Positions 52,362-60,645 of a stretch of 64,000 bases of DNA are shown here, piece after piece. Each line of letters opens with the position of its first letter. The stretch's first letter is position 1. Position numbers and translations under genes: made by a program. Source of the stretch: Ruthenibacterium lactatiformans (GTDB lineage: Bacteria; Bacillota; Clostridia; Oscillospirales; Ruminococcaceae); NCBI RefSeq assembly GCF_000949455.1, contig NZ_JXXK01000015.1, forward strand, positions 31,586 to 95,585, written 5' to 3'. Under the pieces are notes generated by a model. It was not told the origin of the DNA and did no database searches. It saw only the letters and a list, made by a program, of their open reading frames with translations.

Positions 52362-54848
52362 TCACCCCAGCAAGTGTTTCAAAGCACTGCGCTTGTTTCG
52401 CTTTTCCGTGATTCCCATTTTTTGAAATGCACTGCCAAGGCACGCCTTCACACGACTTTCAGAGAGGAACATTTGCGCAGCAATTTCCTTATTTGTGTGC
52501 CCTTCGGCGGCAAGACGCGCAATAGAGCGCTCCTTTTCTGTAAGCCCGAAGGAAGGCGCTTGACCAAACGCTGTGTGTTGGATTTGCAAATTGGCCGCGC
52601 GCCATTGCGCACATTGCTCCAGAATAGTGCCGATTTCTTTTTCCCACGGCCCGCTTTTCAGCTCGCACAAAAGTGCGGCAATATACTCTTGATTTTCCAC
52701 AAACGGGAGGTAAAGCCTGTCCGGCATCGCAACATTTAACGCTTGAGACAAGTGAATGATTGCCGCGCGGTGTTTACCCACCCGCTCCAGCGCACCGGCA
52801 AGCTGAATATCCAAGTATATCTCGCACAGAAGCATTGGGTACACACGATAAAGCCGCCGCTCGTTCTCCTCTCGGGCGATAAGCCGGGTAAATTGTCCCT
52901 GTGCAAGAAGAAGTTGTCCGTAAACAGTGTTCAGAAAAGGCACACTGGGGAACAGAAGACGCGTATCCTCCAGCCGCCCCTCGTCCAGCCAGTCCGCCGC
53001 TGAATGCGGCTGTCCCAAAAGTGCATACAACCATGCCTCGCACATGTCTATCGAATGCAGCAACACATACTCTTGCTGTGCCAGCACCTTGTCACGCAAA
53101 GTACGAAGCGTAGGCTCTACCCCGCTGAATTCTCCCTGAAGCACCTCTGCGCGCAGCCGCAAAAAATGGGCAGCCAGCACCATGCACAGTTGACCGTCAC
53201 GCTCTGCGTCATGTAGTGCGCGGTACTGGCAAATCTCCGCGTCCACAAAGCTGCCGCGCATCAAAAAGGCTTCTCCCTCCATCACATGTTCCGCACCGCT
53301 GCCTTGATTGGGATTGAGGCGATACCAAAACGGCATGGACTCCTTCATCACCGCTACTTCCCTATCCAGTGTACCCGGCAGACGGTAATAGGATATAAGC
53401 ACGCTGGGCGAACCATAGCCCCATACCGCTGTGGGCGAAACCGCGGTAGTCGGGCGATCCATCAGTACACAGGCCCGACGGTGATGGGCGCTCATCGCTT
53501 TGATATTATTGAAATCAAGAAAGCTTTTGACGATCTCCACTTCGCCCAGCAGATTGTTTTTTTCAGCCTCTGACAGTGTAGTATTGGTATTTAAGCTCTG
53601 TAAAAGGCCATCGAGCGTGGCAGTGCACTCGGCGCGCATATTGAAAGTAAACAGGCGCCGCGCATATACCAGCATGGCCACCGGATATGCATTGCACACG
53701 GCGCGGGGGCATTCTCTGAACCAAGCCAGCATCTCGTTTTTGTGTTCTGCCGAAAGGTCAGCGCCTTGGCCACACTCCACTGCACGCATCAGCCCGTGAA
53801 AATCCCGTGCTTTGTAGAACAGCCGCGCTGCTGAAGCAGCATATCCGTGCTCCAGTTGCCACATACCCGCGCGGGACAGATATTTCGCCTGTTGCTCCTC
53901 CGGCAGGCGAGCAAAGGCTTGTTGTACGCTTTCCTGCATCAGATGATGCAGTTTGTAGGTACCGTCCTGCGAGATATAGGTAATGAAACCATTACTCCGC
54001 GCGAGCCGCCTCAGCAGTATTTCTGCGTCCGCGCGGCCGCTGATCCATTCAGCCTGTGAAGCACTAAACACCAACATCATTGACATTACCGTCAACAGCT
54101 CTTTTTCATCGGGCGGCAATGGCTCGAACAAAATCGTCCCCATCATGGTGTGGATATCCCCAAAGTCCGAGAATTTCCCCGTATCCGCATAGGAAACAAG
54201 ATTTAGGTACAGTGCCGCCGCCCAGCCCTCACTAATATATATGAGATGAGAGATGTCCTCTGAAGAGATTGGATACCCGCATTGCGCAAAGTAATTACCG
54301 ATATCCTGCGCATCAAACCGCAAATCACCCTCCTCGATCTCATTGACGCGCCCTGAGAGCAGCAATCTGTCTCTGATGCTCAAAACCGCGATACGGGATA
54401 TGAGCACCACATGAATATGCTTCGGCAGATTACGGCTAATGAACAGCACAAAGCCGGTCATCATTTCGCCCTCCACAAGGTGGTAATCATCGACAAAAAG
54501 GTAGGTTTCCCTTGCGGGCGCAAGCTCGTGTATCTTGCGCAGGAATTCTCGCTGTGTCGTAGTGTCCAGTGGCGGCCCCATTTTCAACAGAGTTTCAGAA
54601 AATGAAGCTCCCGCTTCCCTGCCGATCAATTCGGCAAAATCACGCCAAAATTCATTCAGCCCTCCGCCCAACACATTCAGTCTCAGCACCATGCATTCTT
54701 TTGAAAGACCTTCGCGAAACCATCGCACAGCCGTTGTTTTCCCATATCCTGCAGGTGCTACTACTGTGGTCAGCGGATACATCGGTATTCTGTCCAGCTT
54801 TTTCTGCAGTCTGGCGGAAATATAGATATTGTCGAGTGATAACTGCAT
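52362..54848 (-). CDS. LAL-type LuxR transcriptional regulator (MalT-like)
   Basis: The 828-residue regulator has an N-terminal STAND ATPase with Walker A APAGYGKTT (residues 31-39) and YLFVDDYHL as Walker B, a long helical repeat region typical of MalT sensors, and a C-terminal LuxR helix-turn-helix (FGLTEKERSIARLAAEGHTNKEIAAQMFLSESRVKACLGSAFQKMG). Such proteins switch on targets when bound to ATP and an inducer. Neighbours suggest the lipoprotein gene downstream as one target, by inference. The 303-base gap between the two genes holds only an AT-rich stretch with TATAAT. Confidence 0.9.
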   Translation of the reverse strand: MQLSLDNIYISARLQKKLDRIPMYPLTTVVAPAGYGKTTAVRWFREGLSKECMVLRLNVLGGGLNEFWRDFAELIGREAGASFSETLLKMGPPLDTTTQREFLRKIHELAPARETYLFVDDYHLVEGEMMTGFVLFISRNLPKHIHVVLISRIAVLSIRDRLLLSGRVNEIEEGDLRFDAQDIGNYFAQCGYPISSEDISHLIYISEGWAAALYLNLVSYADTGKFSDFGDIHTMMGTILFEPLPPDEKELLTVMSMMLVFSASQAEWISGRADAEILLRRLARSNGFITYISQDGTYKLHHLMQESVQQAFARLPEEQQAKYLSRAGMWQLEHGYAASAARLFYKARDFHGLMRAVECGQGADLSAEHKNEMLAWFRECPRAVCNAYPVAMLVYARRLFTFNMRAECTATLDGLLQSLNTNTTLSEAEKNNLLGEVEIVKSFLDFNNIKAMSAHHRRACVLMDRPTTAVSPTAVWGYGSPSVLISYYRLPGTLDREVAVMKESMPFWYRLNPNQGSGAEHVMEGEAFLMRGSFVDAEICQYRALHDAERDGQLCMVLAAHFLRLRAEVLQGEFSGVEPTLRTLRDKVLAQQEYVLLHSIDMCEAWLYALLGQPHSAADWLDEGRLEDTRLLFPSVPFLNTVYGQLLLAQGQFTRLIAREENERRLYRVYPMLLCEIYLDIQLAGALERVGKHRAAIIHLSQALNVAMPDRLYLPFVENQEYIAALLCELKSGPWEKEIGTILEQCAQWRAANLQIQHTAFGQAPSFGLTEKERSIARLAAEGHTNKEIAAQMFLSESRVKACLGSAFQKMGITEKRNKRSALKHLLG

Positions 54849-55028
54849 GGTTCTCTCCTCTTGCGACCGAACATTTCTATCGGTTATTCCATCTTACTGT
54901 CATCTTGATTTGTTACTGACAAAGCCTTATTGACGTACATTAGATTTTTACCTTTATTTTATCACAAAAAAGAAACGTTGTATAGACACACTTTTTCTCT
55001 TCCTGCCTCCCGTCCTGTCCATATTTCT

Positions 55029-55301
55029 TCAAAAGCAACAACATTTGTATGTTGCGCCAGAGTCGTGACTTTCACCTAATCCTAAGACAAGAACCGCACC
55101 CACGATAATCTTCGCGCCGCCAATACCCACACACTTTAATCGCTTGCTCTCTAACGGGTTCGGCACTGTATACACGATTCCCACGCCGAATCCGATCAAG
55201 CAGCCAAACATTGTGCCCAGCACCGCGAGATATAGGGCTGTCCATGCGCCCGAAAGGAACATCGAGAACTTTGGATTCTCCTGCAGTTCCATAGCTGACA
55301 C
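55029..55301 (-). pseudogene. Amino-acid ABC permease, N-terminal remnant
   Basis: The 90-residue ORF starts like a polar amino-acid permease: FSMFLSGAWTALYLAVLGTMFGCLIGFGVGIVYTVPNP matches the first membrane helices of that family. After about residue 55 the resemblance stops and the frame ends in a Cys-rich tail. A full permease is above 220 residues, so this is a truncated fragment. It lies 10 bases from a truncated DNA-polymerase fragment, an apparent deletion or insertion junction. Confidence 0.6.
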
Positions 55302-55311
55302 GGAACTGTCC

Positions 55312-55545
55312 CTAAATCGCTGCCGCTGCGCGTTGGCCTGCCTGTTTCACCTTGAACAGCCGTGCCCGGCCCGGTATGCCGCAAGACTTCAAGGAGGGAG
55401 AGATGGCAAGGCAGATTGTCTTTTCCGTGCAGCCAGCGTCCGCTACCACAAGGTTTGTCGTCATGGGGTCAAGTCCATGTTCCAGGCATTCCACAGATGC
55501 GTAAAACGACTTTAAGTCAATGGAAAGATACATCCGTTTATCCAA
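55312..55545 (-). pseudogene. Y-family DNA polymerase (UmuC/DinP-like), N-terminal remnant
   Basis: The start LDKRMYLSIDLKSFYASVECLEHG is the catalytic-Asp region of Y-family translesion polymerases (the DLKSFYASVE motif), followed by CLAISPSLKSCGIPGRARLF. Only 77 residues remain of more than 400. TTG 55545 with GGAGG 7 bases upstream is the likely original start. The fragment breaks off beside a permease fragment, so the gene was cut by rearrangement. Confidence 0.75.
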
Positions 55546-55661
55546 TCTGCTTCCTCCCTTCTGTATAGTTTTTTTATTGTACATGACCCTTCCCAGCAAA
55601 ACAAAAGGCCCAATGCTGTTTCGAAAAAAGCAGCGGGCCATCTGATCTGAACTGCGGGCGG

Positions 55662-56485
55662 TTAAATATTTTTGGATATAAAAAAGTACCGTTCATTTTT
55701 ACATGAACGGTGGCTGTGTGGTGCACCATATTCAGCTAAGGACGAACTTTTTACCTCTTGCAGAGATACCAGTTTATCCCCATCTCTGTAATTGAAATTG
55801 ACAACGAATCGGTCATCAAAAATATATACCGAGTTTACAAAACAATCTATGATATTTCGCTGATATGCCGAGACACTCGGGTCGCCCTGCCGAAACCGCT
55901 CAAACCGGAACAGAATCTGCTCCCTTGTAAGAAGCGGCTTTGCAATCTGCTCCTGCAGGATGTTTGTTTCCAGCGCCTTACGCTGCTCCTCCCAATCGTC
56001 CAACCGCTGTTTGGTAGCTGGTATAATGATTCCCTGTTCGATTGCAGATACGATATTTTCGATTGGTTTATTAACATCTTTCAGCGCGGCCGGCAGTACC
56101 GGCAAACGTGTATTTTCTCTGCTTTGATAAGCTAAAAGCTTTTGCGTCAAACGTTCAATCGTGTCCTTATTGAGAGCCTTTTCTATCGCAGCCTTTACTA
56201 CAAAACGTTCCAAAGGTTCCTTTCGCACTGATTTTAAATCGCATCCCGCGCGGCCATTGCGTTTACGGTTCCCACATTTATAATAATCGTGCCATGTGCC
56301 TGTATGACTTTTCCGCTTTCACCTGCCATTATAGAGCCACAGTTTCTGCAAAACAGTTTTGTTGTCAGCATATAATTGACATTCGTTCTCGTATGCGCCG
56401 GAGCTTTTTGGTTCTGTTCACAGCGTTTTTGTACTCGGTCAAAAACCTCCGGTGTAATGATAGCCGGAATCGCATCCGGAATCAC
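55662..56485 (-). pseudogene. Large serine recombinase, frameshifted C-terminal remnant
   Basis: Two overlapping frames together encode the end of a serine recombinase. The first (56485-56234) has AIITPEVFDRVQKRCEQNQ and the zinc-ribbon half LFCRNCGSIM. The frame then shifts near 56280, and the other frame supplies KCGNRKRNGRAGCDLKSVRK, completing the ribbon, then a coiled-coil and C-terminal part (LTREQILFRFERFRQGDPS). The catalytic N-terminal domain is missing. It marks an old mobile element. Confidence 0.8.
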
Positions 56486-56553
56486 TGTGTCCTTATATAC
56501 CTATTTTAAAGTTATAATCAGGAGGTGCCTGCGATAAAATATTGAGCTAAAAT

Positions 56554-56601
56554 AGTGCCGTCACTGAACGAAGTTTTACAATTTCGTGCGGCAACGGCAC
56601 T
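56554..56601 (-). terminator. Terminator of the exported-protein operon
   Basis: AGTGCCGT arms (56554-56561 with 56594-56601), with inner pairing, are followed on the minus strand by ATTTTAGC, 20 bases past the lipoprotein stop. Confidence 0.65.
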
Positions 56602-56619
56602 TGAATGGCAACTGATTTG

Positions 56620-57180
56620 TTACTTAAAAGAAAACTTTTCTTCAGCGAAGGATATTCCTTTTTGATACTGTAAATCAAATATGTTAGGGTAAAAGGAGCA
56701 TACGGTCAAAATCGGATCGGGAAGCCCCTTTCCTGTAACGGTCACGCCGAGCGTTGCCTCTGGCAAAGCTTCTGGCGTTTGGCTGTTTTTTATATTGAGC
56801 CATGCCTCACTTGTTTGCTCCCAAACATCCGAATTTTCAAAACCGTAATCAATAACCGCATAAATTGCCGAATATCCTTTGTACTCACAAAGCTTCAACA
56901 CTATATTCGCTTCTATTTTTTCTTTTCCTCTACAGACGAACACTTCCTTTTGGGCTGCATACCTCCATAGTTTAGCTTCTTCGTAGAAGTCTTCTTCCAT
57001 AAGTGCAGCATCTTCAGGAGAATAAATTGTTTCAATTGCTTGGTATGCGTCAATTCCAGGCGTTTCTGAAAGCTGCTCATATTGGTATTCTTCACCCGGT
57101 ACATTTTTGAACGCCGTACATCCTACTAAAAATATCAATAAAAAATATTCCAAGCAAAAGATAATGTTTTTATTAATCAT
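56620..57180 (-). CDS. Small lipoprotein of unknown function (ECF cassette)
   Basis: The 186-residue protein has a lipoprotein signal (LLIFLVGC) and an acidic mature part with ETIYSPEDAALMEEDFYEEAKLW and IYAVIDYGFENSDVWEQTSEAWLNI. I do not recognise a family. It is last in the group of three exported proteins downstream of the ECF sigma and DUF4367 genes, 10 bases after the preceding ORF. AT-rich base use matches the cassette and not the flanking chromosome. Confidence 0.6.
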   Translation of the reverse strand: MINKNIIFCLEYFLLIFLVGCTAFKNVPGEEYQYEQLSETPGIDAYQAIETIYSPEDAALMEEDFYEEAKLWRYAAQKEVFVCRGKEKIEANIVLKLCEYKGYSAIYAVIDYGFENSDVWEQTSEAWLNIKNSQTPEALPEATLGVTVTGKGLPDPILTVCSFYPNIFDLQYQKGISFAEEKFSFK

Positions 57181-57190
57181 CCTTTATTCC

Positions 57191-57812
57191 TTAAGCGTAC
57201 AGCTTATATGTCCAAATCAGGCTCATTGTATCACTGGAGTAAGTGTCTGTATATGCAGTTGAGCCGGTCAAATTAAACCCGTTAATATTTACTGAGCCGC
57301 CTCCGGAATGCGTTCTGGATTCAGTAAAATGTCCACTTCCAACAAAATCTACAGAAAGAGAAGGGAATGAAGCGTTGTAGTTATTGTACAACTGCACCCA
57401 AGAAGCGGTGGATGTTCCGGTCTGTATCCTTGTGGCACTTCCTACTACGCCTTGAATTTGAAAATAGGAGCCTTTTCCTCTAAGCCACAATGTTGCTTCG
57501 GACGTTGCACTATAAGTACTATTTTTTGAATAAGTAAAGGTTTTTGAAACCACCTGATAATGATCGACCAGATCAGCATAAGGTGCTATACCATCACTTT
57601 GGGAATTTTTACGAATTCCTTCAAAAAGCTGTACGGCTTCTTCCTCACTAATTCCATTCAATTCTGCAGTTTTTTGATAAACTCTTCGTAGGTAAGATCA
57701 ATCACGGTGGTGTCACCTTCACTCCTTTGCGGAGGTTCCGCTGCAAATGCGGGCACGGCTATTGCAACTACCATAATAATACAAAATGCAAATGCGAACA
57801 GCTTTTTCTTCA
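57191..57812 (-). pseudogene. Exported beta-rich protein, split by an A6 frameshift
   Basis: A signal peptide ORF (from ATG near 57812: MKKKLFAFAFCIIMVVAIAV, then PAFAAEPP) reads to EEFIKKLQN and stops. In the -1 frame the same DNA continues KTAELNGISEEEAVQLFEGI and then a 140-residue Ser/Thr/Gly-rich beta domain ending LIWTYKLYA. The switch point is a run of six A (ATC AAA AAA CTG). A seventh A, or -1 slippage, would give one protein of about 205 residues. No family is recognised. It may be a true lesion, a sequencing slip or programmed slippage. Confidence 0.6.
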
Positions 57813-57935
57813 TAATTCTTAAACTCCTTCTTCATGGTTTGACACTTTTCTATTGTACCGACATTTCGCGCGCTGATGTCTGACTTCCCCAAGCTGTTTC
57901 ATTTTAAGTTGTTCAAAACAGAGATTGCATGCGAT

Positions 57936-58244
57936 TTACCATCCTACTACTTCTCCAGAAAACCATCCGCAATCAATGGTTACAGGATATGTATATCCAC
58001 AATCTGCGCAGCGATAATATTCAATGATATATTTATATGTTCTGTTCAATGCTCCAGAATAGACATATTGTGTCTCAGTTCTTTCTAGGTAACGGTACGC
58101 ATGATTGCAAAGTGTTCTCGTCTGCGTTCCCACTGTAGTATCCTGTAGGATGACGGGACTGGCCGCAATGGCACTCCCCATTACGCCCAAACACAGCACA
58201 AATACACCCATCAGAGATAATAGGCGAGCAGCTAACCGTTTCAT
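57936..58244 (-). CDS. Small secreted protein with CxH/CxxC motif (ECF cassette)
   Basis: The 102-residue protein has a signal peptide (LLSLMGVFVLCLGVMGSAIAA) and a mature part of about 75 residues. It holds a Cys-x-His (TLCNHAYRY) and a Cys-x2-Cys (YYRCADCGYTY), a spacing that could bind zinc, and ends DCGWFSGEVVGW. The function is unknown. ATG 58244 follows GGAAG; the longer ORF start lies inside the promoter. A promoter-like motif shared with the sigma-factor gene lies about 47 bases upstream. Confidence 0.65.
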   Translation of the reverse strand: MKRLAARLLSLMGVFVLCLGVMGSAIAASPVILQDTTVGTQTRTLCNHAYRYLERTETQYVYSGALNRTYKYIIEYYRCADCGYTYPVTIDCGWFSGEVVGW

Positions 58245-58290
58245 GACAACACTTCCTTCATTTTTTAACAAAGATAACCTTTGCTCAACT

Positions 58291-58320
58291 ATAATAACCA
58301 GCAATATGGCAAAAGGGGAC
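58291..58320 (-). promoter_or_regulatory. Shared promoter motif upstream of the secreted-protein genes
   Basis: On the minus strand GTCCCC (58320-58315) and, 14 bases on, TGGTTATTAT (58300-58291). The same pair with 15-base spacing lies before the ECF sigma gene. Confidence 0.55.
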
Positions 58321-58339
58321 AAAAATTCCAAAAATTTTT

Positions 58340-58978
58340 TTATTTCCATAATGAATCAGCAATTTGCAGAAGAACTTTCACTTCGAAAGAACTATCCATC
58401 ATCACGGCTATTCCATTTTCTTCAAAGATTACTTTGTTCATCCTCTTGGAATCAACATTCCCTTTGTCAAAGTCAAGGTAATAATATGTGCGAATGCTTG
58501 TCGTTGTTTCGTCCATTTCCAAGGGGAAATCCTCTTTTGGGAGATACAATTGGATATCCTGTGCAGGGAATATTGCGATATCCAAAGAATTTACAGTCAC
58601 CCCATATTGGGATTGACGATATGAGTATGTGTCATAGAGCGGCCCTTCACTCGAATTGAATTTTGTACGGACGGTGTCTTCTGGTAGCCAATTCGGCGTA
58701 AATTCCGGCAGCGTTGTAATTGGCTCTGTTTGTGTTTGACTTTCGAAGCGAAGTATCCAATCAGATTCTTCTTCGATTTGAAGCAGTGAAAATAGTTGAG
58801 CACGCATCGATGGAACAGCATAAACAACAGCTAAAGACAATATTGCTGCACATACGCATACCGCAAAAGCACGTAGTATGTGCCGATTTTTATGTGGTAG
58901 TTTAATTTTTTCTAAACGTTCTTCCCTCAATTGAGCCGCAGCATCACAAAGTAGATTTTCAAAAACAACATCGTTCAT
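58340..58978 (-). CDS. DUF4367-type membrane protein, probable anti-sigma partner
   Basis: The 212-residue protein has an N-terminal cytoplasmic part, one membrane helix (HILRAFAVCVCAAILSLAVVYAV) and an extracellular domain typical of DUF4367 (TPNWLPEDTVRT, GVTVNSLDIAIFPAQDIQLYL). Such proteins are encoded beside ECF sigma factors and are thought to hold them at the membrane. The start overlaps the sigma-factor stop by 4 bases, the classic coupling of sigma and anti-sigma. Direct binding is inferred. Confidence 0.75.
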   Translation of the reverse strand: MNDVVFENLLCDAAAQLREERLEKIKLPHKNRHILRAFAVCVCAAILSLAVVYAVPSMRAQLFSLLQIEEESDWILRFESQTQTEPITTLPEFTPNWLPEDTVRTKFNSSEGPLYDTYSYRQSQYGVTVNSLDIAIFPAQDIQLYLPKEDFPLEMDETTTSIRTYYYLDFDKGNVDSKRMNKVIFEENGIAVMMDSSFEVKVLLQIADSLWK

Positions 58979-59511
58979 ATTGTGTCATACCCTTTCTCTT
59001 CAAGCGCAGATTTTAGGCGCGCCCGAATGCGCTGCAGCCGTTTTTTTACGACTTGTGCATCCATGTTCAGCGCCTGTGCAATCTGCACGACTGTAAATTT
59101 GTTGTCGTATTTTAACATCAAAATATCTTGATCCTCAGCGCCTAATCGCCGTATTTCCATCAGCAACGCTGTTTGCGCATCACGCCGTTCCACAGCGACA
59201 ACGGGCGTTTCATGCAGATCATCAAAATTTTCCAACTCTGTCGGCACGTCTGCCGGCACTTCACGTTTCATTCGCGAACATTCTGTAAGGGCAATGCGTT
59301 TGGTAATGATCGCAACAAAGTTTCTTGTTTGGGGGCTGTCAATTGCGGACACTTGCGAAAAATGCTCCAGAACACGCACGCAGGATGTATGCACTACATC
59401 TTCCGTTGTGACTCGATTATGTAGCACCTCAAATGCGACATGATACATCAACTTATAATAGCGCTTATATAAGTCTGTGAAACGTTGTTGAGCCGTTTTA
59501 TCGAATTTCAA
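58975..59511 (-). CDS. ECF-type RNA polymerase sigma factor
   Basis: The 178-residue protein has region 2 (FTDLYKRYYKLMYHVAFEVLHNRVTTEDVVHTSCVRVLEH) and region 4 (LGAEDQDILMLKYDNKFTVVQIAQALNMDAQVVKKRLQRIRARL) of sigma-70, without regions 1 and 3, so it is an ECF factor. It should direct polymerase to a small set of promoters when its membrane partner releases it. A motif just upstream (59541-59571) recurs before the secreted-protein genes, consistent with autoregulation. Confidence 0.9.
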   Translation of the reverse strand: MKFDKTAQQRFTDLYKRYYKLMYHVAFEVLHNRVTTEDVVHTSCVRVLEHFSQVSAIDSPQTRNFVAIITKRIALTECSRMKREVPADVPTELENFDDLHETPVVAVERRDAQTALLMEIRRLGAEDQDILMLKYDNKFTVVQIAQALNMDAQVVKKRLQRIRARLKSALEEKGYDTI

Positions 59512-59540
59512 ACGAGTGCCACCGCCTTTCCCTTACACCC

Positions 59541-59571
59541 ATTATAACCAGCGACTACCCCATTTGGGGAC
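59541..59571 (-). promoter_or_regulatory. Shared promoter motif upstream of the ECF sigma gene
   Basis: On the minus strand GTCCCC (59571-59566) and, 15 bases on, TGGTTATAAT (59550-59541), 30 bases before the sigma start. It matches the motif at 58291-58320. Confidence 0.55.
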
Positions 59572-59676
59572 AGGTTAATTCAAATATTTTTATTTTCAGT
59601 CAGAATTCATATAGAACGACCGGGAAATCTCTCTCCCGGCCGTTTTTCTGTTTACTCTATGCAGTATGATGTTTTC

Positions 59677-60252
59677 ATGGCGGAACGGGAAAGTAACAGG
59701 CGAAAAGAAAATACGGCACGGCAGGGTGTGCCGGTGGAGGATTTGAAGCCGTTTGCAAGGTTCTTACTTCCGAAACTTCAGGTGTTTTACGAAACGGAAG
59801 AAGGACAACGGGCGTTTCAGGAATGGAAAAAAGAAACAATGATTAAAATGTTTTCCTTTAACCTGTCCGGTCTTCTTTCCGCCGGGCTGTCCCCGGCGCC
59901 TGCTCATTCCATCTGCTCACAACTGCATCTCCCCAGCTCCGCTGCTGCGTCTGGTTCTGCCGCGTCACCGATTACTCACGGCGGCGCTTCCGCAGAACTT
60001 CTGAAAGAATCGTTGACACGCCGCAGCATGATTCTTACCGCCGCCCAGTAAGAGCGCGTATCCATCCAAGACTGGATGCAGACGGTCCTCCGTATCTTCC
60101 ACCTGAAAGCGGATAAGATGCGGCAGCTCTACCAGCAGCTGCGGAACAAATACCAGATGCACTGCGCCTACGCACAGGGAAACGCCAAAATGCGCGAGGC
60201 CTACAACAAATGGCGTGACCCGCGCAGAAGACAATGGTCAAATACCAGGTAG
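59677..60252 (+). pseudogene. Mobile-element small protein, interrupted by TAA
   Basis: The N-terminal part (MAERESNRRKENTARQGVPV, then LKPFARFLLPKLQVFYETEEGQRAFQEWKKE) resembles small proteins from integrative elements of gut Firmicutes. The frame stops at TAA 60049 but continues in the same frame with QDWMQTVLRIFHLKADKMRQ and LYQQLRNKYQMH to TAG 60250. The middle part looks low-complexity and may be shifted. A decayed gene is likelier than two real ones, but I am not certain. Confidence 0.4.
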
Positions 60253-60299
60253 GGGAGATATCTTTCGAACAGTTTGCGGAATGCGTTCAAATTCCATAG

Positions 60300-60351
60300 A
60301 GAGCAAACAGGCCGCGCGGGAGATGTCTCTCCTGTGCGGCCTGTTTGCTCT
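60300..60351. repeat. Long near-perfect palindrome
   Basis: Sixteen-base perfect arms (60300-60315 with 60336-60351) flank a partly paired centre. No T-tract follows on either strand, so it is more like a mobile-element hairpin than a terminator. It lies between the element ORF and the tRNA-like sequence. Confidence 0.7.
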
Positions 60352-60427
60352 ACTTTAAAATTATGCCCAGACAAAAAAATAAACCCGAACTCACTCTCAT
60401 ACAAGAGCAAGTTCGAGTTTGCTGATA

Positions 60428-60512
<85 letters not shown>

Positions 60513-60645
60513 GTTTATAGGCATTCCCAATAGGTCATCCCTCTTGTTGCGAGTAAAATTCTATCATGCTTGTCAACAAATGTCAACAGTTGTTATTACA
60601 CACACCATAAACGTTCTACCTCAGAGCAGTGAGCAGCCTTTTGCC

